Source: JAAXKN01 sp050258815 (GTDB lineage Bacteria; Bacteroidota; Ignavibacteria; Ignavibacteriales; SURF-24). Taken from it: a DNA stretch of 64,000 bases. The DNA is taken from positions 4,197 to 68,196 of the forward strand of contig JBLMZM010000242.1 of assembly GCA_050258815.1 (NCBI GenBank). Reading direction: 5' to 3'. Position numbers and translations under genes: made by a program. Positions 8,534 to 17,528 of the stretch are shown one piece after another. How positions within the stretch are numbered: position 1 is the first letter of the stretch; every line of letters begins with the position of its first letter. The notes under the pieces are model-generated. The model had not been told where the DNA came from. It ran no database searches and was given only the letters and a program-made list of their open reading frames with translations.

Positions 8534-9114
8534 TAGCGCTTATTGATTATGGGGCCGGAAATACTGCTTCAGTTGCAAATGCACTGAATGAATTAGGGCA
8601 TGAATATCTACTGACAAACAAGGAAATTGAGATCTGCCGGGCAGATAAGGTAATTTTCCCGGGAGTAGGGGAAGCTTCGTTTGCCATTAAACAGCTGCAC
8701 AGATATAACCTTATTAACTTATTGAGGATTGTTAAAAGACCGATGCTTGGGATATGTCTGGGCATGCAGCTAATGTGTGAGTATTCAACCGAAGGTAATG
8801 TAGCCTGTCTTGGCATTATACCAGGAACGGTTGAGAAGTTCGATTCCTCACTGGTAAATGTACCGCACATGGGATGGAATGAGGTCATCCAGAAAAAAGA
8901 AAGCCGGTTATTCAGGGATATTAAAGACGGGGAATTCTTTTATTTCGCGAACTCTTATTACCTGCCTGTAAATGAATTTTCTACCTCAACAGCCCATCAC
9001 GGTATTGATTTTACCGCGTCATTGGAAAAAGACAACTATTATGGCATCCAGTTTCATCCTGAAAAATCGGGAGAGGCGGGGCTTAAACTCTTAAACAACT
9101 TTCTTGAATTATGA
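8530..9114 (+). CDS. hisH: Imidazole glycerol phosphate synthase, glutaminase subunit
   Basis: A class I glutamine amidotransferase that passes ammonia to HisF. The catalytic triad is visible: Cys76 in GICLGMQL, and His176/Glu178 in QFHPEKSG. The N-terminal DYGAGN and the FPGVGEA oxyanion segment are present. The length of 194 residues is normal. It overlaps hisB by 4 bp (ATGA) and hisA by 4 bp. Confidence 0.94.
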   Translation: MIALIDYGAGNTASVANALNELGHEYLLTNKEIEICRADKVIFPGVGEASFAIKQLHRYNLINLLRIVKRPMLGICLGMQLMCEYSTEGNVACLGIIPGTVEKFDSSLVNVPHMGWNEVIQKKESRLFRDIKDGEFFYFANSYYLPVNEFSTSTAHHGIDFTASLEKDNYYGIQFHPEKSGEAGLKLLNNFLEL

Positions 9115-9830
9115 TAATTATTCCAGCAATTGATATTTACGAAAAACAAATAGTAAGGCTTAAAGAAGGCGATTTCAGCAGGGTTACTTTTTATGGAAAC
9201 AGTCCCCTGGAGCAGGCTAAAGTCTTTAAGAACCATGGATTTTCATGGCTGCACATTGTGGACCTTTCTGCCTCAAAGACCGGGAACATTACGACTCTGG
9301 ATATTGTAGAGGAAATAAAATTAAAGACGGGGATGAACATTGAATTTGGGGGTGGCATAAGGAGCGGGTCCTCAGTTGAAAAAATCCTTTCAGCCGGTGC
9401 CGACAGGGTTATAATCGGGTCGCTGTCGGTTCAGAATAAGGCTGAGTTTGAGGAAATAGTCCAAAGGCATGATCCCGGGAGGATTGTCATTGCTGCTGAC
9501 GTAAAGGACGAAAAGATAGCTATTAAGGGGTGGACCGAGCAGACCTCTTTAAGCTTAAGCGACCATATAGAGTACTGTCTTGGCCTTGGAATTGATACTT
9601 TTCTTTGTACGGATATTTCAAAGGATGGAATGCTGGAAGGGACAAATACAGGCCTCTATTCCAGAATTTTGAAGAAATATCCCGGTATAAAGCTGATAGC
9701 ATCGGGCGGGGTCAAGGACATTGAGGACGTTAAAAGGGTTAAAGACCTGGATGTTTATGGTGTTGTGGTAGGCAAGGCTATTTATGAAAATAAAATTAAT
9801 CTGAAGGAGTTGGCAGAAGTTGGTAAGTAA
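9111..9830 (+). CDS. hisA: ProFAR isomerase
   Basis: A (beta/alpha)8 barrel enzyme that isomerises ProFAR to PRFAR. It has the half-barrel repeat typical of HisA/HisF. The catalytic Asp8 is in IPAIDIYEKQIVRL, and the second acid is in CTDISKDGMLEG. Phosphate loops EFGGGIRS and ASGGVKD close each half. The length of 239 residues is normal. It sits between hisH and hisF with overlaps on both sides. Confidence 0.94.
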   Translation: MIIIPAIDIYEKQIVRLKEGDFSRVTFYGNSPLEQAKVFKNHGFSWLHIVDLSASKTGNITTLDIVEEIKLKTGMNIEFGGGIRSGSSVEKILSAGADRVIIGSLSVQNKAEFEEIVQRHDPGRIVIAADVKDEKIAIKGWTEQTSLSLSDHIEYCLGLGIDTFLCTDISKDGMLEGTNTGLYSRILKKYPGIKLIASGGVKDIEDVKRVKDLDVYGVVVGKAIYENKINLKELAEVGK

Positions 9831-10575
9831 AAGGATAATCCCGTGTCTGGATGTTAAAGACGGTAAGGTGGTAAAGGGAACTAATTTTGTCAATCTGGTA
9901 GATGCCGGGGATGCCGTAGAACTGGCTAGAAGATATACTAATGAAGGGGCTGACGAACTGGTATTCCTGGATATTACGGCCTCAGCCGAAAAAAGGAAGA
10001 CCCTGATTGAGTTGGTTGAAAAAGTAGCAAAGGCCATAAGGATCCCATTTACTGTCGGTGGGGGAATATCCGAGCTTTCGGATATTGAAAACCTTCTTAA
10101 GGCAGGAGCAGACAAGGTTTCACTGAATTCCTCGATCGTAAAGAATCCCGGACTTATTACTCAGGCCTCAAGGCGCTTCGGCAGTCAGGCAATTGTGGCC
10201 GCAATTGACGTGAAGTTAAAAGAAGACGGCTATAAGGTATTCATTAAAGGGGGCAGGGAAGAAACTCCGTTAGAAGGAATGGAATGGTGTATTCGTGCAG
10301 CCGAACTCGGAGCCGGTGAAATCCTGCTGACCTCAATGGATAAGGACGGTACAAAAGACGGGTATGACACCGCATTCTTAAAAGAACTTACTTCAAAGAT
10401 TAACATTCCTGTAATTGCATCGGGGGGAGCAGGGTCAAAGGAACATTTTCTGGAAGCATTCCAGAAGGCTGACGTGGATGCCTGCCTGGCAGCCAGCCTG
10501 TTTCACTTCAGAATTCTGGATATACTGGACTTAAAAAAATATCTAAAAGAAAATAACATAAAAGTCAGGTTGTAA
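9820..10575 (+). CDS. hisF: Imidazole glycerol phosphate synthase, cyclase subunit
   Basis: Forms imidazole glycerol phosphate and AICAR from PRFAR using ammonia from HisH. Catalytic Asp11 lies in IIPCLDVKDGKVVKG and the second Asp in LTSMDKDGTKDG. Phosphate loops VGGGIS and ASGGAGSKEHF are intact, and the length is 251 residues. The best start is TTG at 9820 (reads MVSKRIIPCLD), inside the end of hisA. No ATG is available that keeps the conserved N-terminus. A GAAGGAG lies ~12 nt upstream. Confidence 0.94.
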   Translation: MVSKRIIPCLDVKDGKVVKGTNFVNLVDAGDAVELARRYTNEGADELVFLDITASAEKRKTLIELVEKVAKAIRIPFTVGGGISELSDIENLLKAGADKVSLNSSIVKNPGLITQASRRFGSQAIVAAIDVKLKEDGYKVFIKGGREETPLEGMEWCIRAAELGAGEILLTSMDKDGTKDGYDTAFLKELTSKINIPVIASGGAGSKEHFLEAFQKADVDACLAASLFHFRILDILDLKKYLKENNIKVRL

Positions 10576-10577
10576 TT

Positions 10578-11201
10578 ATGATAAATATAAGTAATCTCGA
10601 TTTCGATAAACTTGGCGGACTTATACCTGCCATTATAACAGATCATTCTAATAATGCGGTGCTGATGCTGGGCTTCATGAATAAAGAAGCCCTGGTAAAG
10701 ACGATGGAAAGCGGACTGGTTACATTTTACAGCCGTTCAAGGGGTAAGTTGTGGACAAAGGGAGAAACATCCGGAAATTATCTGAGGCTGGTAAAAATGA
10801 CGGCCGATTGCGACAATGATTCCCTGCTTATCTCGGCCAGGCCGGATGGGAATACGTGCCATACCGGCAGCTACTCATGTTTTAACGTAGAAAAAGGCGA
10901 CTCAATTGAATTCCTTAACAGTTTGTTTTCTCTGATAAAGGACAGAAAGAAAAAGCTCCCTGAACATTCCTATACTACTAAATTGTTCAAGGAGGGGCAG
11001 AACAGAATCATTCAGAAAGTTGGGGAAGAAGCCATTGAGACTGTAATTGCCGCCAAAAACAGGGACAAAGAGGAGATAATAAATGAAACCTCTGACCTCA
11101 TATATCATCTTTTTGTGATGCTGGTTGAGCAGGGGATAGAGTTTGAGGAGATCGTGAGAACCCTGGAACTGCGCCATTCAAAGCCGGATAAGAGCAAGTA
11201 A
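10578..11201 (+). CDS. hisIE: Bifunctional phosphoribosyl-AMP cyclohydrolase / phosphoribosyl-ATP pyrophosphatase
   Basis: Carries out steps two and three of the pathway. The N-terminal cyclohydrolase (about 1-115) has LMLGFMNKEAL, SRSRGKLWTKGETSGN, the metal-binding ADCDNDSLL and TCHTGSYSCF. The C-terminal pyrophosphatase (about 116-207) has KVGEEAIETVIAAK and NETSDLIYHLFVML. The fused architecture and the final position in the operon match enterobacterial gene order. A stem-loop with a short T-run overlaps its stop codon. Confidence 0.93.
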   Translation: MINISNLDFDKLGGLIPAIITDHSNNAVLMLGFMNKEALVKTMESGLVTFYSRSRGKLWTKGETSGNYLRLVKMTADCDNDSLLISARPDGNTCHTGSYSCFNVEKGDSIEFLNSLFSLIKDRKKKLPEHSYTTKLFKEGQNRIIQKVGEEAIETVIAAKNRDKEEIINETSDLIYHLFVMLVEQGIEFEEIVRTLELRHSKPDKSK

Positions 11202-11232
11202 TCCCGGATTACTAGCTCCTTATCCGGTTTTG
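11182..11232 (+). terminator. Terminator of the his operon
   Basis: An imperfect long hairpin. The outer stem CCGGATA (11184-11190) pairs with TATCCGG (11221-11227), flanked by A/T pairs. The inner stem AGTAATCC (11197-11204) pairs with GGATTACT (11206-11213), with a bulged middle. TTTT follows. The hisIE stop codon lies inside the structure. Confidence 0.7.
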
Positions 11233-11350
11233 GCCCCCTGGCCAAAGTTTATTTAGAAAAAAGGATAGAAACTGCAATTACCTTTCACGTAAATTTTTCT
11301 TAATTTTGCAATGTCGACTAAGAATTAACTTTTCGAAAGGCTGGTCAAAT

Positions 11351-11557
11351 ATGCTAATGATTGAAATACTTCCAGACAAGTGTGATTATTGCGGCTGTTG
11401 TGTCGGCATTTGTCCCGAGGATGCTATTGAACTGAAAGAATCAGAAATAAGGATAATTGAAGAATTGTGTACCAACTGCTCAAAATGCGTGTGGAGTTGT
11501 CCTATTGAGGTGTTAAAATTTAATAAAAACCTAAAGAAAGAAGAATTTGCAAGCTGA
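11351..11557 (+). CDS. Small 2[4Fe-4S]-type ferredoxin
   Basis: This ~68-residue protein carries two complete cluster motifs, CDYCGCCVGICP and CTNCSKCVWSCP, the ferredoxin fold of two [4Fe-4S] sites. It is a cytoplasmic electron carrier. The ATG at 11351 (or 11357) is preferred over the in-frame ATG at 11306, because TAATTTTG at 11301-11308 fits a -7 promoter box and the first 15 codons are not ferredoxin-like. It overlaps the next gene, a geranylgeranyl-reductase-like flavoprotein, by 11 bp. That pairing suggests the ferredoxin supplies electrons for double-bond reduction. Confidence 0.85.
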   Translation: MLMIEILPDKCDYCGCCVGICPEDAIELKESEIRIIEELCTNCSKCVWSCPIEVLKFNKNLKKEEFAS

Positions 11558-12713
11558 ATATGATATAATAGTTGTTGGCGCCGGTCCTGCCGGTTCCATG
11601 GCTGCCCGTTTTGCCGCCGAGAAAGGGGTCAGTGTCCTGGTACTTGAAAAAGACAGGGATGTTGGATATCCGGTTCGCTGCGGGGAAGCCGTAAGCAAGG
11701 CGGGGGTTGAAGAATTCATAACTCCCGACAAGAAATGGATCGCTTCTGAAATTGACAAGTTTTCGCTTGTCGCCCCGGATGAGACCGAAGTGGTACTGCA
11801 GTTTTCAGATACCGGATATATTCTTGAAAGAAGGGTCTTCGATTACGAGCTTGCCAAAACTGCTGCAGTGGCAGGAGCCGAAATTCTGACGAGGACCTAC
11901 GTCAATGGGCTCATCATGGAAAACGGGAAAGTATCTGGTGTAAAGTACGAATACAGGGGAGAGACCAGGGAGGTAAGGGCAAAAGTTGTCATTGCTGCCG
12001 ACGGGGTTGAATCGCGCCTTGGGCGCTGGGCCGGGTTAAAGACACACATTGATTTCCGCGAAATGGAATGCTGTGCCCAGGTAACGGCCTCAAATATTTC
12101 GGTTGACCCTAATACGTGTTACTTTTATTTTGGCAGGGATGTTGCCCCCGAGGGATACCTTTGGGTATTTCCCAAGGGTGATCATACAGCTAACATTGGA
12201 CTGGGTGTAAGCGGAATTACGGGAAAGAAAAGATCCGCATTATCGTTCCTAAATGAATTTATGGAAAAGAATTATCCTTCGGCCCCGGTATTGACCTCAA
12301 TTGCAGGGGGTGTACCCTGTTCAGTTACTCTGGCTAAGATATCCTCTCCCGGTATTATGCTTGCCGGAGATGCTGCCAGACAGGTAAATCCGCTCTCCGG
12401 AGGAGGCATAATAAGCGGTATGATTGGCGGCAGCATTGCCGGAAGGATTGCTGCTGAGGCAATACACCGGAATAAGCCTGATCATATTCTGAGCTATGAC
12501 AAAGTCTGGAATGAAAGGCTGGGTAAGCGTCACGAGGTATTCAACCGGATAAAGAACGGAATTTATAATTTTACCGACGAAAAGTTCAACAATATTGCAC
12601 ATTCTTTTAAAAAGGTTGCCCCCGATAAGCGCTCGCTGGGAAATTTATTTAAGACTGCGTTGTTCAATCAGCCATCATTATTGCTGGATGTGGCTAAAGT
12701 TTTTTTGAGCTAA
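11547..12713 (+). CDS. Geranylgeranyl reductase family FAD-dependent enzyme
   Basis: The N-terminal FAD-binding motif is IIVVGAGPAGSMAARFA, followed by VRCGEAVSK, the family's YPVRCGE signature. VIAADGVESRLGRWAG in the middle and MLAGDAARQVNPLSGGGI near residue 270 are the other FAD contacts. This family saturates isoprenoid chains (archaeal ether lipids, chlorophyll side chain, menaquinone). The start is TTG 11547, inside the ferredoxin gene. Tight coupling to a ferredoxin is also known for archaeal digeranylgeranylglycerophospholipid reductases. The substrate here, perhaps a quinone side chain, is inferred. Confidence 0.85.
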   Translation: MQAEYDIIVVGAGPAGSMAARFAAEKGVSVLVLEKDRDVGYPVRCGEAVSKAGVEEFITPDKKWIASEIDKFSLVAPDETEVVLQFSDTGYILERRVFDYELAKTAAVAGAEILTRTYVNGLIMENGKVSGVKYEYRGETREVRAKVVIAADGVESRLGRWAGLKTHIDFREMECCAQVTASNISVDPNTCYFYFGRDVAPEGYLWVFPKGDHTANIGLGVSGITGKKRSALSFLNEFMEKNYPSAPVLTSIAGGVPCSVTLAKISSPGIMLAGDAARQVNPLSGGGIISGMIGGSIAGRIAAEAIHRNKPDHILSYDKVWNERLGKRHEVFNRIKNGIYNFTDEKFNNIAHSFKKVAPDKRSLGNLFKTALFNQPSLLLDVAKVFLS

Positions 12714-14215
12714 TGAAAAAAATAATATTAGAGCTATTAAACAAGAATTTCGAATTTATAAGAGACAACTGGGTTAGTGTTCTGATCAAGCTCTTTGAGG
12801 GCAAGCTGACAGAGGCCCAGATCAGCTCGTTTGTACAGAGTACCCTGGAGGCAATCAGGGAGATTCTGGACCATGCGGATTACAGTCTGGCAGATGATTA
12901 TCTTGTAAGAATGGTTAAGCTCTTTGAAAATTCCCGGCTGAACCTCCTGGAAGTCAGCCAGCTGTTCAACAATGGCAGGGTTTCAATACTTCATTATATA
13001 GATAAGGACAAGAATTCCGGATACGATCCGATTATCATCGTGGAATTTATAGACGAGATAATTGAAAGGCTCTATGCGCGCTACAGCATGCTGCATCAGG
13101 AAGCGCAGATGAAGGAGCTTTCGCTTGACCGCGATAAGCTTGCCATGAAGCTTGAAATTGACCAGCAGTATCTGAATAATATTCTTCATACCTCTGATTC
13201 TGCTATCATGGTTATTGATCAGAATGAAAAATTTATTGCCTGGAACAAGGCTGCCGAGATCATTTTCGGTTACAATGAAGAGGAGGTAATAGGCCAGCCT
13301 TCCTCGCTTTTGCTGCCAAAGAATAAAAGGTTTTTTGAGGAGCTGGAATACATACGTAGCGAAGTCAGAAAGAATGGCTTCGTAAAGATCAAAGAAACAG
13401 AAAGAATGACCAAGCAGGGCAGGATTGTTTCTGTTGAGCTTAACGTTACGCTGCTTCCAAGCAAGGATGGAGAGTATATTGGCAGATCGGTAATTATTAA
13501 GGATTATACTGAAGTAAAGAAGCTTCAGCAGCAGATTGATCAATCGGAAAAGCTGGCCGTAATTGGGCAGCTTGCAGCCGGTGTAGCTCATGAGATAGGG
13601 AATCCTCTTACCTCAATATCTGCTATTGTCCAGATACTTCAGCGTCGTTCGACAGATTCCCTATTCAGTGAACAGCTTGCAACAATTAAGCTGAATATTG
13701 ACAGAATATCGAAAATCGTGCGTGAACTGGTTGATTTTTCGAGACCGCCAAGTCATGAAAGGCTGCTTATACAGATAACCGATGTAATCAGGACCGCATT
13801 AGGCATTGTGAAATATGACAAGCGCGTAAAGAAAGTACAGTTTATTACGCACCTGGATACAAGTCTGCCCGTAATAAGCATCGTTCCGGACCAGATATTG
13901 CAGGTTTTGATTAATATCCTTTTCAATGCGCTTGATGCAATTAACGGCGAGGGCAATATAGAGGTATTTTCCTCGCATGACAAAGAGCACGTATACATTG
14001 AGATCAGGGATAACGGCTGTGGAATGGATAAAGATACCGTAAGCAAGATTTTCGATCCGTTCTTTACTACCAAGGAAGTAGGTAAGGGTACGGGGCTCGG
14101 TTTGTCGGTAAGTTATGGCATCATGAGGAAGTTCAAGGGTGATATTCTTGTTGAAAGCCAGCCAAAAAAGGGGAGCAGTTTTACGCTAAAATTGCCCATA
14201 AATCAAAGTAATTAA
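12713..14215 (+). CDS. PAS-domain sensor histidine kinase with RsbR-like N-terminal domain
   Basis: The 500 residues have three parts. An all-helical N-terminal domain (about 1-130) resembles the RsbRD/non-heme-globin sensor fold. A PAS domain follows (about 155-270; MVIDQNEKFIAWNKAAEIIFGY). The kinase core has an H-box, VAHEIGNPLTSISA, N box IRDNGCGM, and G boxes FDPFFTTK and GTGLGLSVSYGI. There are no membrane segments, so it senses a cytoplasmic cue. It starts within the stop codon of the preceding flavoprotein gene (TAATG) and is followed 19 bp later by an NtrC-type regulator, its likely partner. Confidence 0.88.
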   Translation: MKKIILELLNKNFEFIRDNWVSVLIKLFEGKLTEAQISSFVQSTLEAIREILDHADYSLADDYLVRMVKLFENSRLNLLEVSQLFNNGRVSILHYIDKDKNSGYDPIIIVEFIDEIIERLYARYSMLHQEAQMKELSLDRDKLAMKLEIDQQYLNNILHTSDSAIMVIDQNEKFIAWNKAAEIIFGYNEEEVIGQPSSLLLPKNKRFFEELEYIRSEVRKNGFVKIKETERMTKQGRIVSVELNVTLLPSKDGEYIGRSVIIKDYTEVKKLQQQIDQSEKLAVIGQLAAGVAHEIGNPLTSISAIVQILQRRSTDSLFSEQLATIKLNIDRISKIVRELVDFSRPPSHERLLIQITDVIRTALGIVKYDKRVKKVQFITHLDTSLPVISIVPDQILQVLINILFNALDAINGEGNIEVFSSHDKEHVYIEIRDNGCGMDKDTVSKIFDPFFTTKEVGKGTGLGLSVSYGIMRKFKGDILVESQPKKGSSFTLKLPINQSN

Positions 14216-14233
14216 TAAAACGGAGTTAATTAA

Positions 14234-15607
14234 ATGTCAGCCAAAGTGCTTATTGTCGATGATGAAAAAGTAATTCGCGAATCACTTGAACTGTTGTTGC
14301 GCGACGAGGGCTACAAGGCAGAAACTGCTGCGGATGGGGAAGAAGCACTTCAGAAAATTAAAAGCGACGATTATGACGTCGTTATTACAGATATTAAAAT
14401 GCCCAAGCTTGAAGGCATCGAGTTGATGCAAAAGGCCGCAAAGATATCCCCGGAAACATTTTTTATAATAATGACGGCTTATGCATCCGTAAAGACGGCA
14501 ATTGAGGCACTGAGAGAAGGCGCCTATGATTATTTCATCAAACCGGTGGAGTTTGACGACGTGATCTTAAGGCTTAAGAGACTTATCTCCTACAAAAGAC
14601 TTGCAAATGAAAATAAATCACTGAGACAAAGACTCTCCTCGGAGACCGGTTTTCAGAACATAATCGGTAAGAGTGAGCCAATGAACAGGGTTTATGACCT
14701 GATTACCAGGGTTGCTCAAACAAACAGCAATGTATTGATTGTGGGTAAAAGCGGTACCGGTAAAGAACTGGTTGCCAAGGCGATCCACTATAACGGACCG
14801 AGAAAGGATGAAATATTCCTGCCGGTTAACTGCGGGGCAATTTCGGAAAATCTGATTGAAAGTGAGCTTTTCGGGCATAAAAAGGGTGCTTTTACCGGGG
14901 CCACAGAGGATAAGATGGGGCTTTTCAAGGTGGCCGACGGCGGAACCCTGTTCCTTGATGAAATTGGGGACCTGCCTTTGAATCTGCAGGTTAAGCTCTT
15001 AAGAGTCCTTGAGGATAAGCAGTTTATTCCTGTTGGGGCCACAAGGTCCGTTACTACGGATGTAAGGATAATTGCTGCCACAAACCAGAACCTTTTTGAG
15101 AAGACTAAAACCGGCGAATTCAGGGAGGATCTCTACTACAGGCTGAACGTTGTGGAAATCAAGCTTCCCTCATTAAATGAGAGGAGGGAGGACATTCCGG
15201 TGCTAGTAAGTCATTTTATAGAGAAATTCCGCACCGAGATGGGGCGTAAAATTATTGGCGTGGATAATGAGACCATGCGCCTGCTTATGAGCCACGACTG
15301 GCGGGGAGGTGTAAGGGAGCTGGAGAACGTAATTGAAAGAGCAATAATATTTGCAAGGGATGAGGTAATTACAATAAATGACCTTTCCGATTATCTGAAA
15401 GGCAGTACCTTCAGCGATAACTTCCCGGATGCGCTCAAAGACGCGCTGAAGATCTTTGAAAGGGAGCACATTATAAAGACCATTAAGAAATATGATTACG
15501 ATAAGGAAGAAGCTGCCAAGGCACTAATGATAGGCCTTTCCTCGCTTTATAGAAAAATGGAGGAGCTGGATATTCCTACAAAAGCACCCAAGGAGATAGA
15601 GGAATAA
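14234..15607 (+). CDS. Sigma-54-dependent response regulator, NtrC family
   Basis: A receiver domain (1-120, phosphoacceptor Asp53) is followed by an AAA+ domain with Walker A GKSGTGKE (171-178), the sigma-54 contact loop GAFTGA (218-223), Walker B TLFLDE (238-243) and the R-finger region. A short C-terminal Fis-type helix-turn-helix (about 410-450; EEAAKALMIGLSSLYRKM) completes it. It should activate sigma-54 promoters when phosphorylated by the upstream kinase. One exact sigma-54 promoter match exists in this window, at 50953-50968 upstream of a multiheme cytochrome; a link between the two is only a hypothesis. Confidence 0.93.
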   Translation: MSAKVLIVDDEKVIRESLELLLRDEGYKAETAADGEEALQKIKSDDYDVVITDIKMPKLEGIELMQKAAKISPETFFIIMTAYASVKTAIEALREGAYDYFIKPVEFDDVILRLKRLISYKRLANENKSLRQRLSSETGFQNIIGKSEPMNRVYDLITRVAQTNSNVLIVGKSGTGKELVAKAIHYNGPRKDEIFLPVNCGAISENLIESELFGHKKGAFTGATEDKMGLFKVADGGTLFLDEIGDLPLNLQVKLLRVLEDKQFIPVGATRSVTTDVRIIAATNQNLFEKTKTGEFREDLYYRLNVVEIKLPSLNERREDIPVLVSHFIEKFRTEMGRKIIGVDNETMRLLMSHDWRGGVRELENVIERAIIFARDEVITINDLSDYLKGSTFSDNFPDALKDALKIFEREHIIKTIKKYDYDKEEAAKALMIGLSSLYRKMEELDIPTKAPKEIEE

Positions 15608-15638
15608 TCCGGGTACATTTCTTTTTCTTTTTTTGGGA

Positions 15639-15670
15639 ATTGAATTTAACAGGGTTCTTATTTATATTTG
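15639..15670 (+). promoter_or_regulatory. Probable promoter of rpmE
   Basis: TATATTTG at 15663-15670 matches the -7 box TAnnTTTG. ATTG at 15639-15642 lies 20 nt upstream as a partial -33 box. The start codon follows 30 nt later. Confidence 0.5.
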
Positions 15671-15700
15671 TAGATAAAATTTAAATTAGTAAGGTAAGAA

Positions 15701-15910
15701 ATGAAAACAGGAATTCATCCGGTATACAAAAAGGCCGTAGTCAGCTGCGTTTGTGGCAATACTTTTACTACCCGTTCAACAGCTGGTGATATAAAGTTGG
15801 AAATTTGCTCAAACTGCCATCCATTTTTTACTGGCAAGCAGAAACTTATTGACTCTACAGGTAGAGTAGAGAGATTCAACAAGAAATACGCTAAAACGGC
15901 TGCAAAATAG
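15701..15910 (+). CDS. rpmE: 50S ribosomal protein L31, zinc-binding type
   Basis: A 69-residue ribosomal protein of the cysteine-containing (C+) L31 class. Cys16, Cys18, Cys36 and Cys39 (SCVCGNTF and EICSNCHPFFTGKQK) form the zinc site. The PFFTGKQ motif and the basic tail that contacts 5S/23S rRNA are present. It is a single gene with its own promoter-like sequence and a downstream hairpin. Confidence 0.95.
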   Translation: MKTGIHPVYKKAVVSCVCGNTFTTRSTAGDIKLEICSNCHPFFTGKQKLIDSTGRVERFNKKYAKTAAK

Positions 15911-15925
15911 GAATTATTTATGTTT

Positions 15926-15956
15926 CTTTAACGGAAAATCTGATTTTCCGTTAAAG
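15926..15956. terminator. Perfect 14-bp hairpin after rpmE
   Basis: CTTTAACGGAAAAT (15926-15939) and ATTTTCCGTTAAAG (15943-15956) are exact reverse complements around a CTG loop. No T-run follows on either strand. It could be a terminator, an mRNA stabiliser or a protein site. The rest of 15957-16194 shows nothing recognisable apart from an AGAGGA before the next gene. Confidence 0.6.
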
Positions 15957-16194
15957 AATTTCCTTATACTACGGTAAATTAACCCCTGAATTATTGCCTG
16001 AAAATCTTTCCTTCCCGTCTCTTGGTACACGTCACATTCTCATCTTATAAAGTTGGATGTAAGCTCCTAAATCGCTAAATTGTTTATAATTCGGGTTTCC
16101 CGGGTTACCATTACATGCATTATGGATTCTGCCCAAAGATTATCTTAACATGTTATTTTTTTAACTGTGTTTAATAAATAATTTAGAGGATCCT

Positions 16195-17454
16195 ATGGAG
16201 TTGTGTATATTTGAAGACATTTATTACGACAGACTGGAACCACTGATCTTTTCCAGGCCCACATATGACCTGATATGTGGCATTAATTCACTGAGGGCGA
16301 AAATTTTACGCGCTTATCCAGACGTAAAATACTCCTTGCACTGCAGGCAATATCTGGAGCCCGTGGTTAAGGCTAAAAACCCATCAGTAAACGTCAATAA
16401 GATTGAATCGGATGAGTGTCTTTTTATTAACGGAAGGATTCTTGCGCCTCCCGACATGCTGCAGACGATTCCAATGGGAACCAAAGAGAACAGGCTTTAT
16501 CTGAACAAGGGGACAATAATTGCCGCCCGGGTTTCAGGAAGCAAGCTGGCTGAACTAAAGGGTAACCTATATGACCTGTTTTCAATGGCTGATTTTGATG
16601 GGATTCCAACTGAACAGGTTGATATCAGGCATATTGATTATATTTGGGACCTGACACTCAATAACAGGCCTCAGCTGTTGTGTGACTTTGACAATTTAGT
16701 ATCACAGAAGGAAAACCGGATACTGGGCAAAGTGCACCCGGGAGCGCATCTGGTTGAAAAGGATAATATTTTTATTGACGCTGAAGCTGAAATAAAGCCC
16801 GGGGCAGTTCTGGATGCAGAAAAAGGGCCCATATATATAGATAAGAATGCAACAGTTTTTGCAAATGCCGTCATTGAAGACGGGGTTTACATAGGCGAAG
16901 GCAGTCAGGTAAAGAGTTGCGCCAGAATATACGATAATGTGAGTATTGGCAGGGTTTGTAAGGTGGGAGGGGAGATTGAAGATACGATTATCCTTCCGTT
17001 TACTAACAAGCAGCATTCAGGTTTTCTGGGGCACGCATATCTGGGTTCCTGGGTGAATATTGGTGCGGATACAAACTGCAGTGACCTTAAGAATAATTAT
17101 GGATCGGTTAAGATATACGTAAACGGGGAGGTAGTGGATAGCGGCACACAGTTTCTGGGCGTGATAATCGGGGATCACACCAAGACCGCTATTAACACGA
17201 TGTTTAATACGGGAACGATTGTAGGCTATTCCTGTAATATTTTCGGGGCAGGATTCCCGGCCAAGTACATCCCCTCATTTTCATGGGGCGGCAGTGATGC
17301 GGTTACTACATATGATCTGCAACGCAGCATTGAAACAGCCAAAAGGGCCATGTTGCGGAGAGAATATATTATGACAGAATCGGATGAGAAACTTTTTAAG
17401 AAAATTTTTGATTTAACAACTAAGGAAAGAAGAAAACGCGGATATCCATATTAA
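16195..17454 (+). CDS. GlmU-like sugar nucleotidyltransferase (Bacteroidota type)
   Basis: This 419-residue protein has an N-terminal variant nucleotidyltransferase domain (PLIFSRPTYDLICGINSLRAKI) and a C-terminal left-handed beta-helix with hexapeptide repeats (from about 185; VHPGAHLVEKDNIFIDAEAEIKPGAVLDAEKGPIYI). This is the family annotated as the alternative bacterial GlmU, thought to make UDP-GlcNAc in Bacteroidetes and Chlorobi, although direct biochemical proof is thin. The helix contains YLGSWVNIGADTNCSDLKNNYG, close to the acetyl-CoA-binding coils of GlmU. It is a solitary gene preceded by AGAGGA. Confidence 0.8.
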   Translation: MELCIFEDIYYDRLEPLIFSRPTYDLICGINSLRAKILRAYPDVKYSLHCRQYLEPVVKAKNPSVNVNKIESDECLFINGRILAPPDMLQTIPMGTKENRLYLNKGTIIAARVSGSKLAELKGNLYDLFSMADFDGIPTEQVDIRHIDYIWDLTLNNRPQLLCDFDNLVSQKENRILGKVHPGAHLVEKDNIFIDAEAEIKPGAVLDAEKGPIYIDKNATVFANAVIEDGVYIGEGSQVKSCARIYDNVSIGRVCKVGGEIEDTIILPFTNKQHSGFLGHAYLGSWVNIGADTNCSDLKNNYGSVKIYVNGEVVDSGTQFLGVIIGDHTKTAINTMFNTGTIVGYSCNIFGAGFPAKYIPSFSWGGSDAVTTYDLQRSIETAKRAMLRREYIMTESDEKLFKKIFDLTTKERRKRGYPY

Positions 17455-17528
17455 CAGCGCCGAAGTTTTCCTTAAATATAACAGTAAATTATACCTATTT
17501 ATACTAACAACAGAGATTATTCAGGGAA

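Noticed and set aside
16061..16080. TGGTACACG-type sequence before the GlmU-like gene (about 16023) as a sigma-54 promoter
   Set aside because: The -24-like half is followed by ACATT instead of TTGCW at the required distance.
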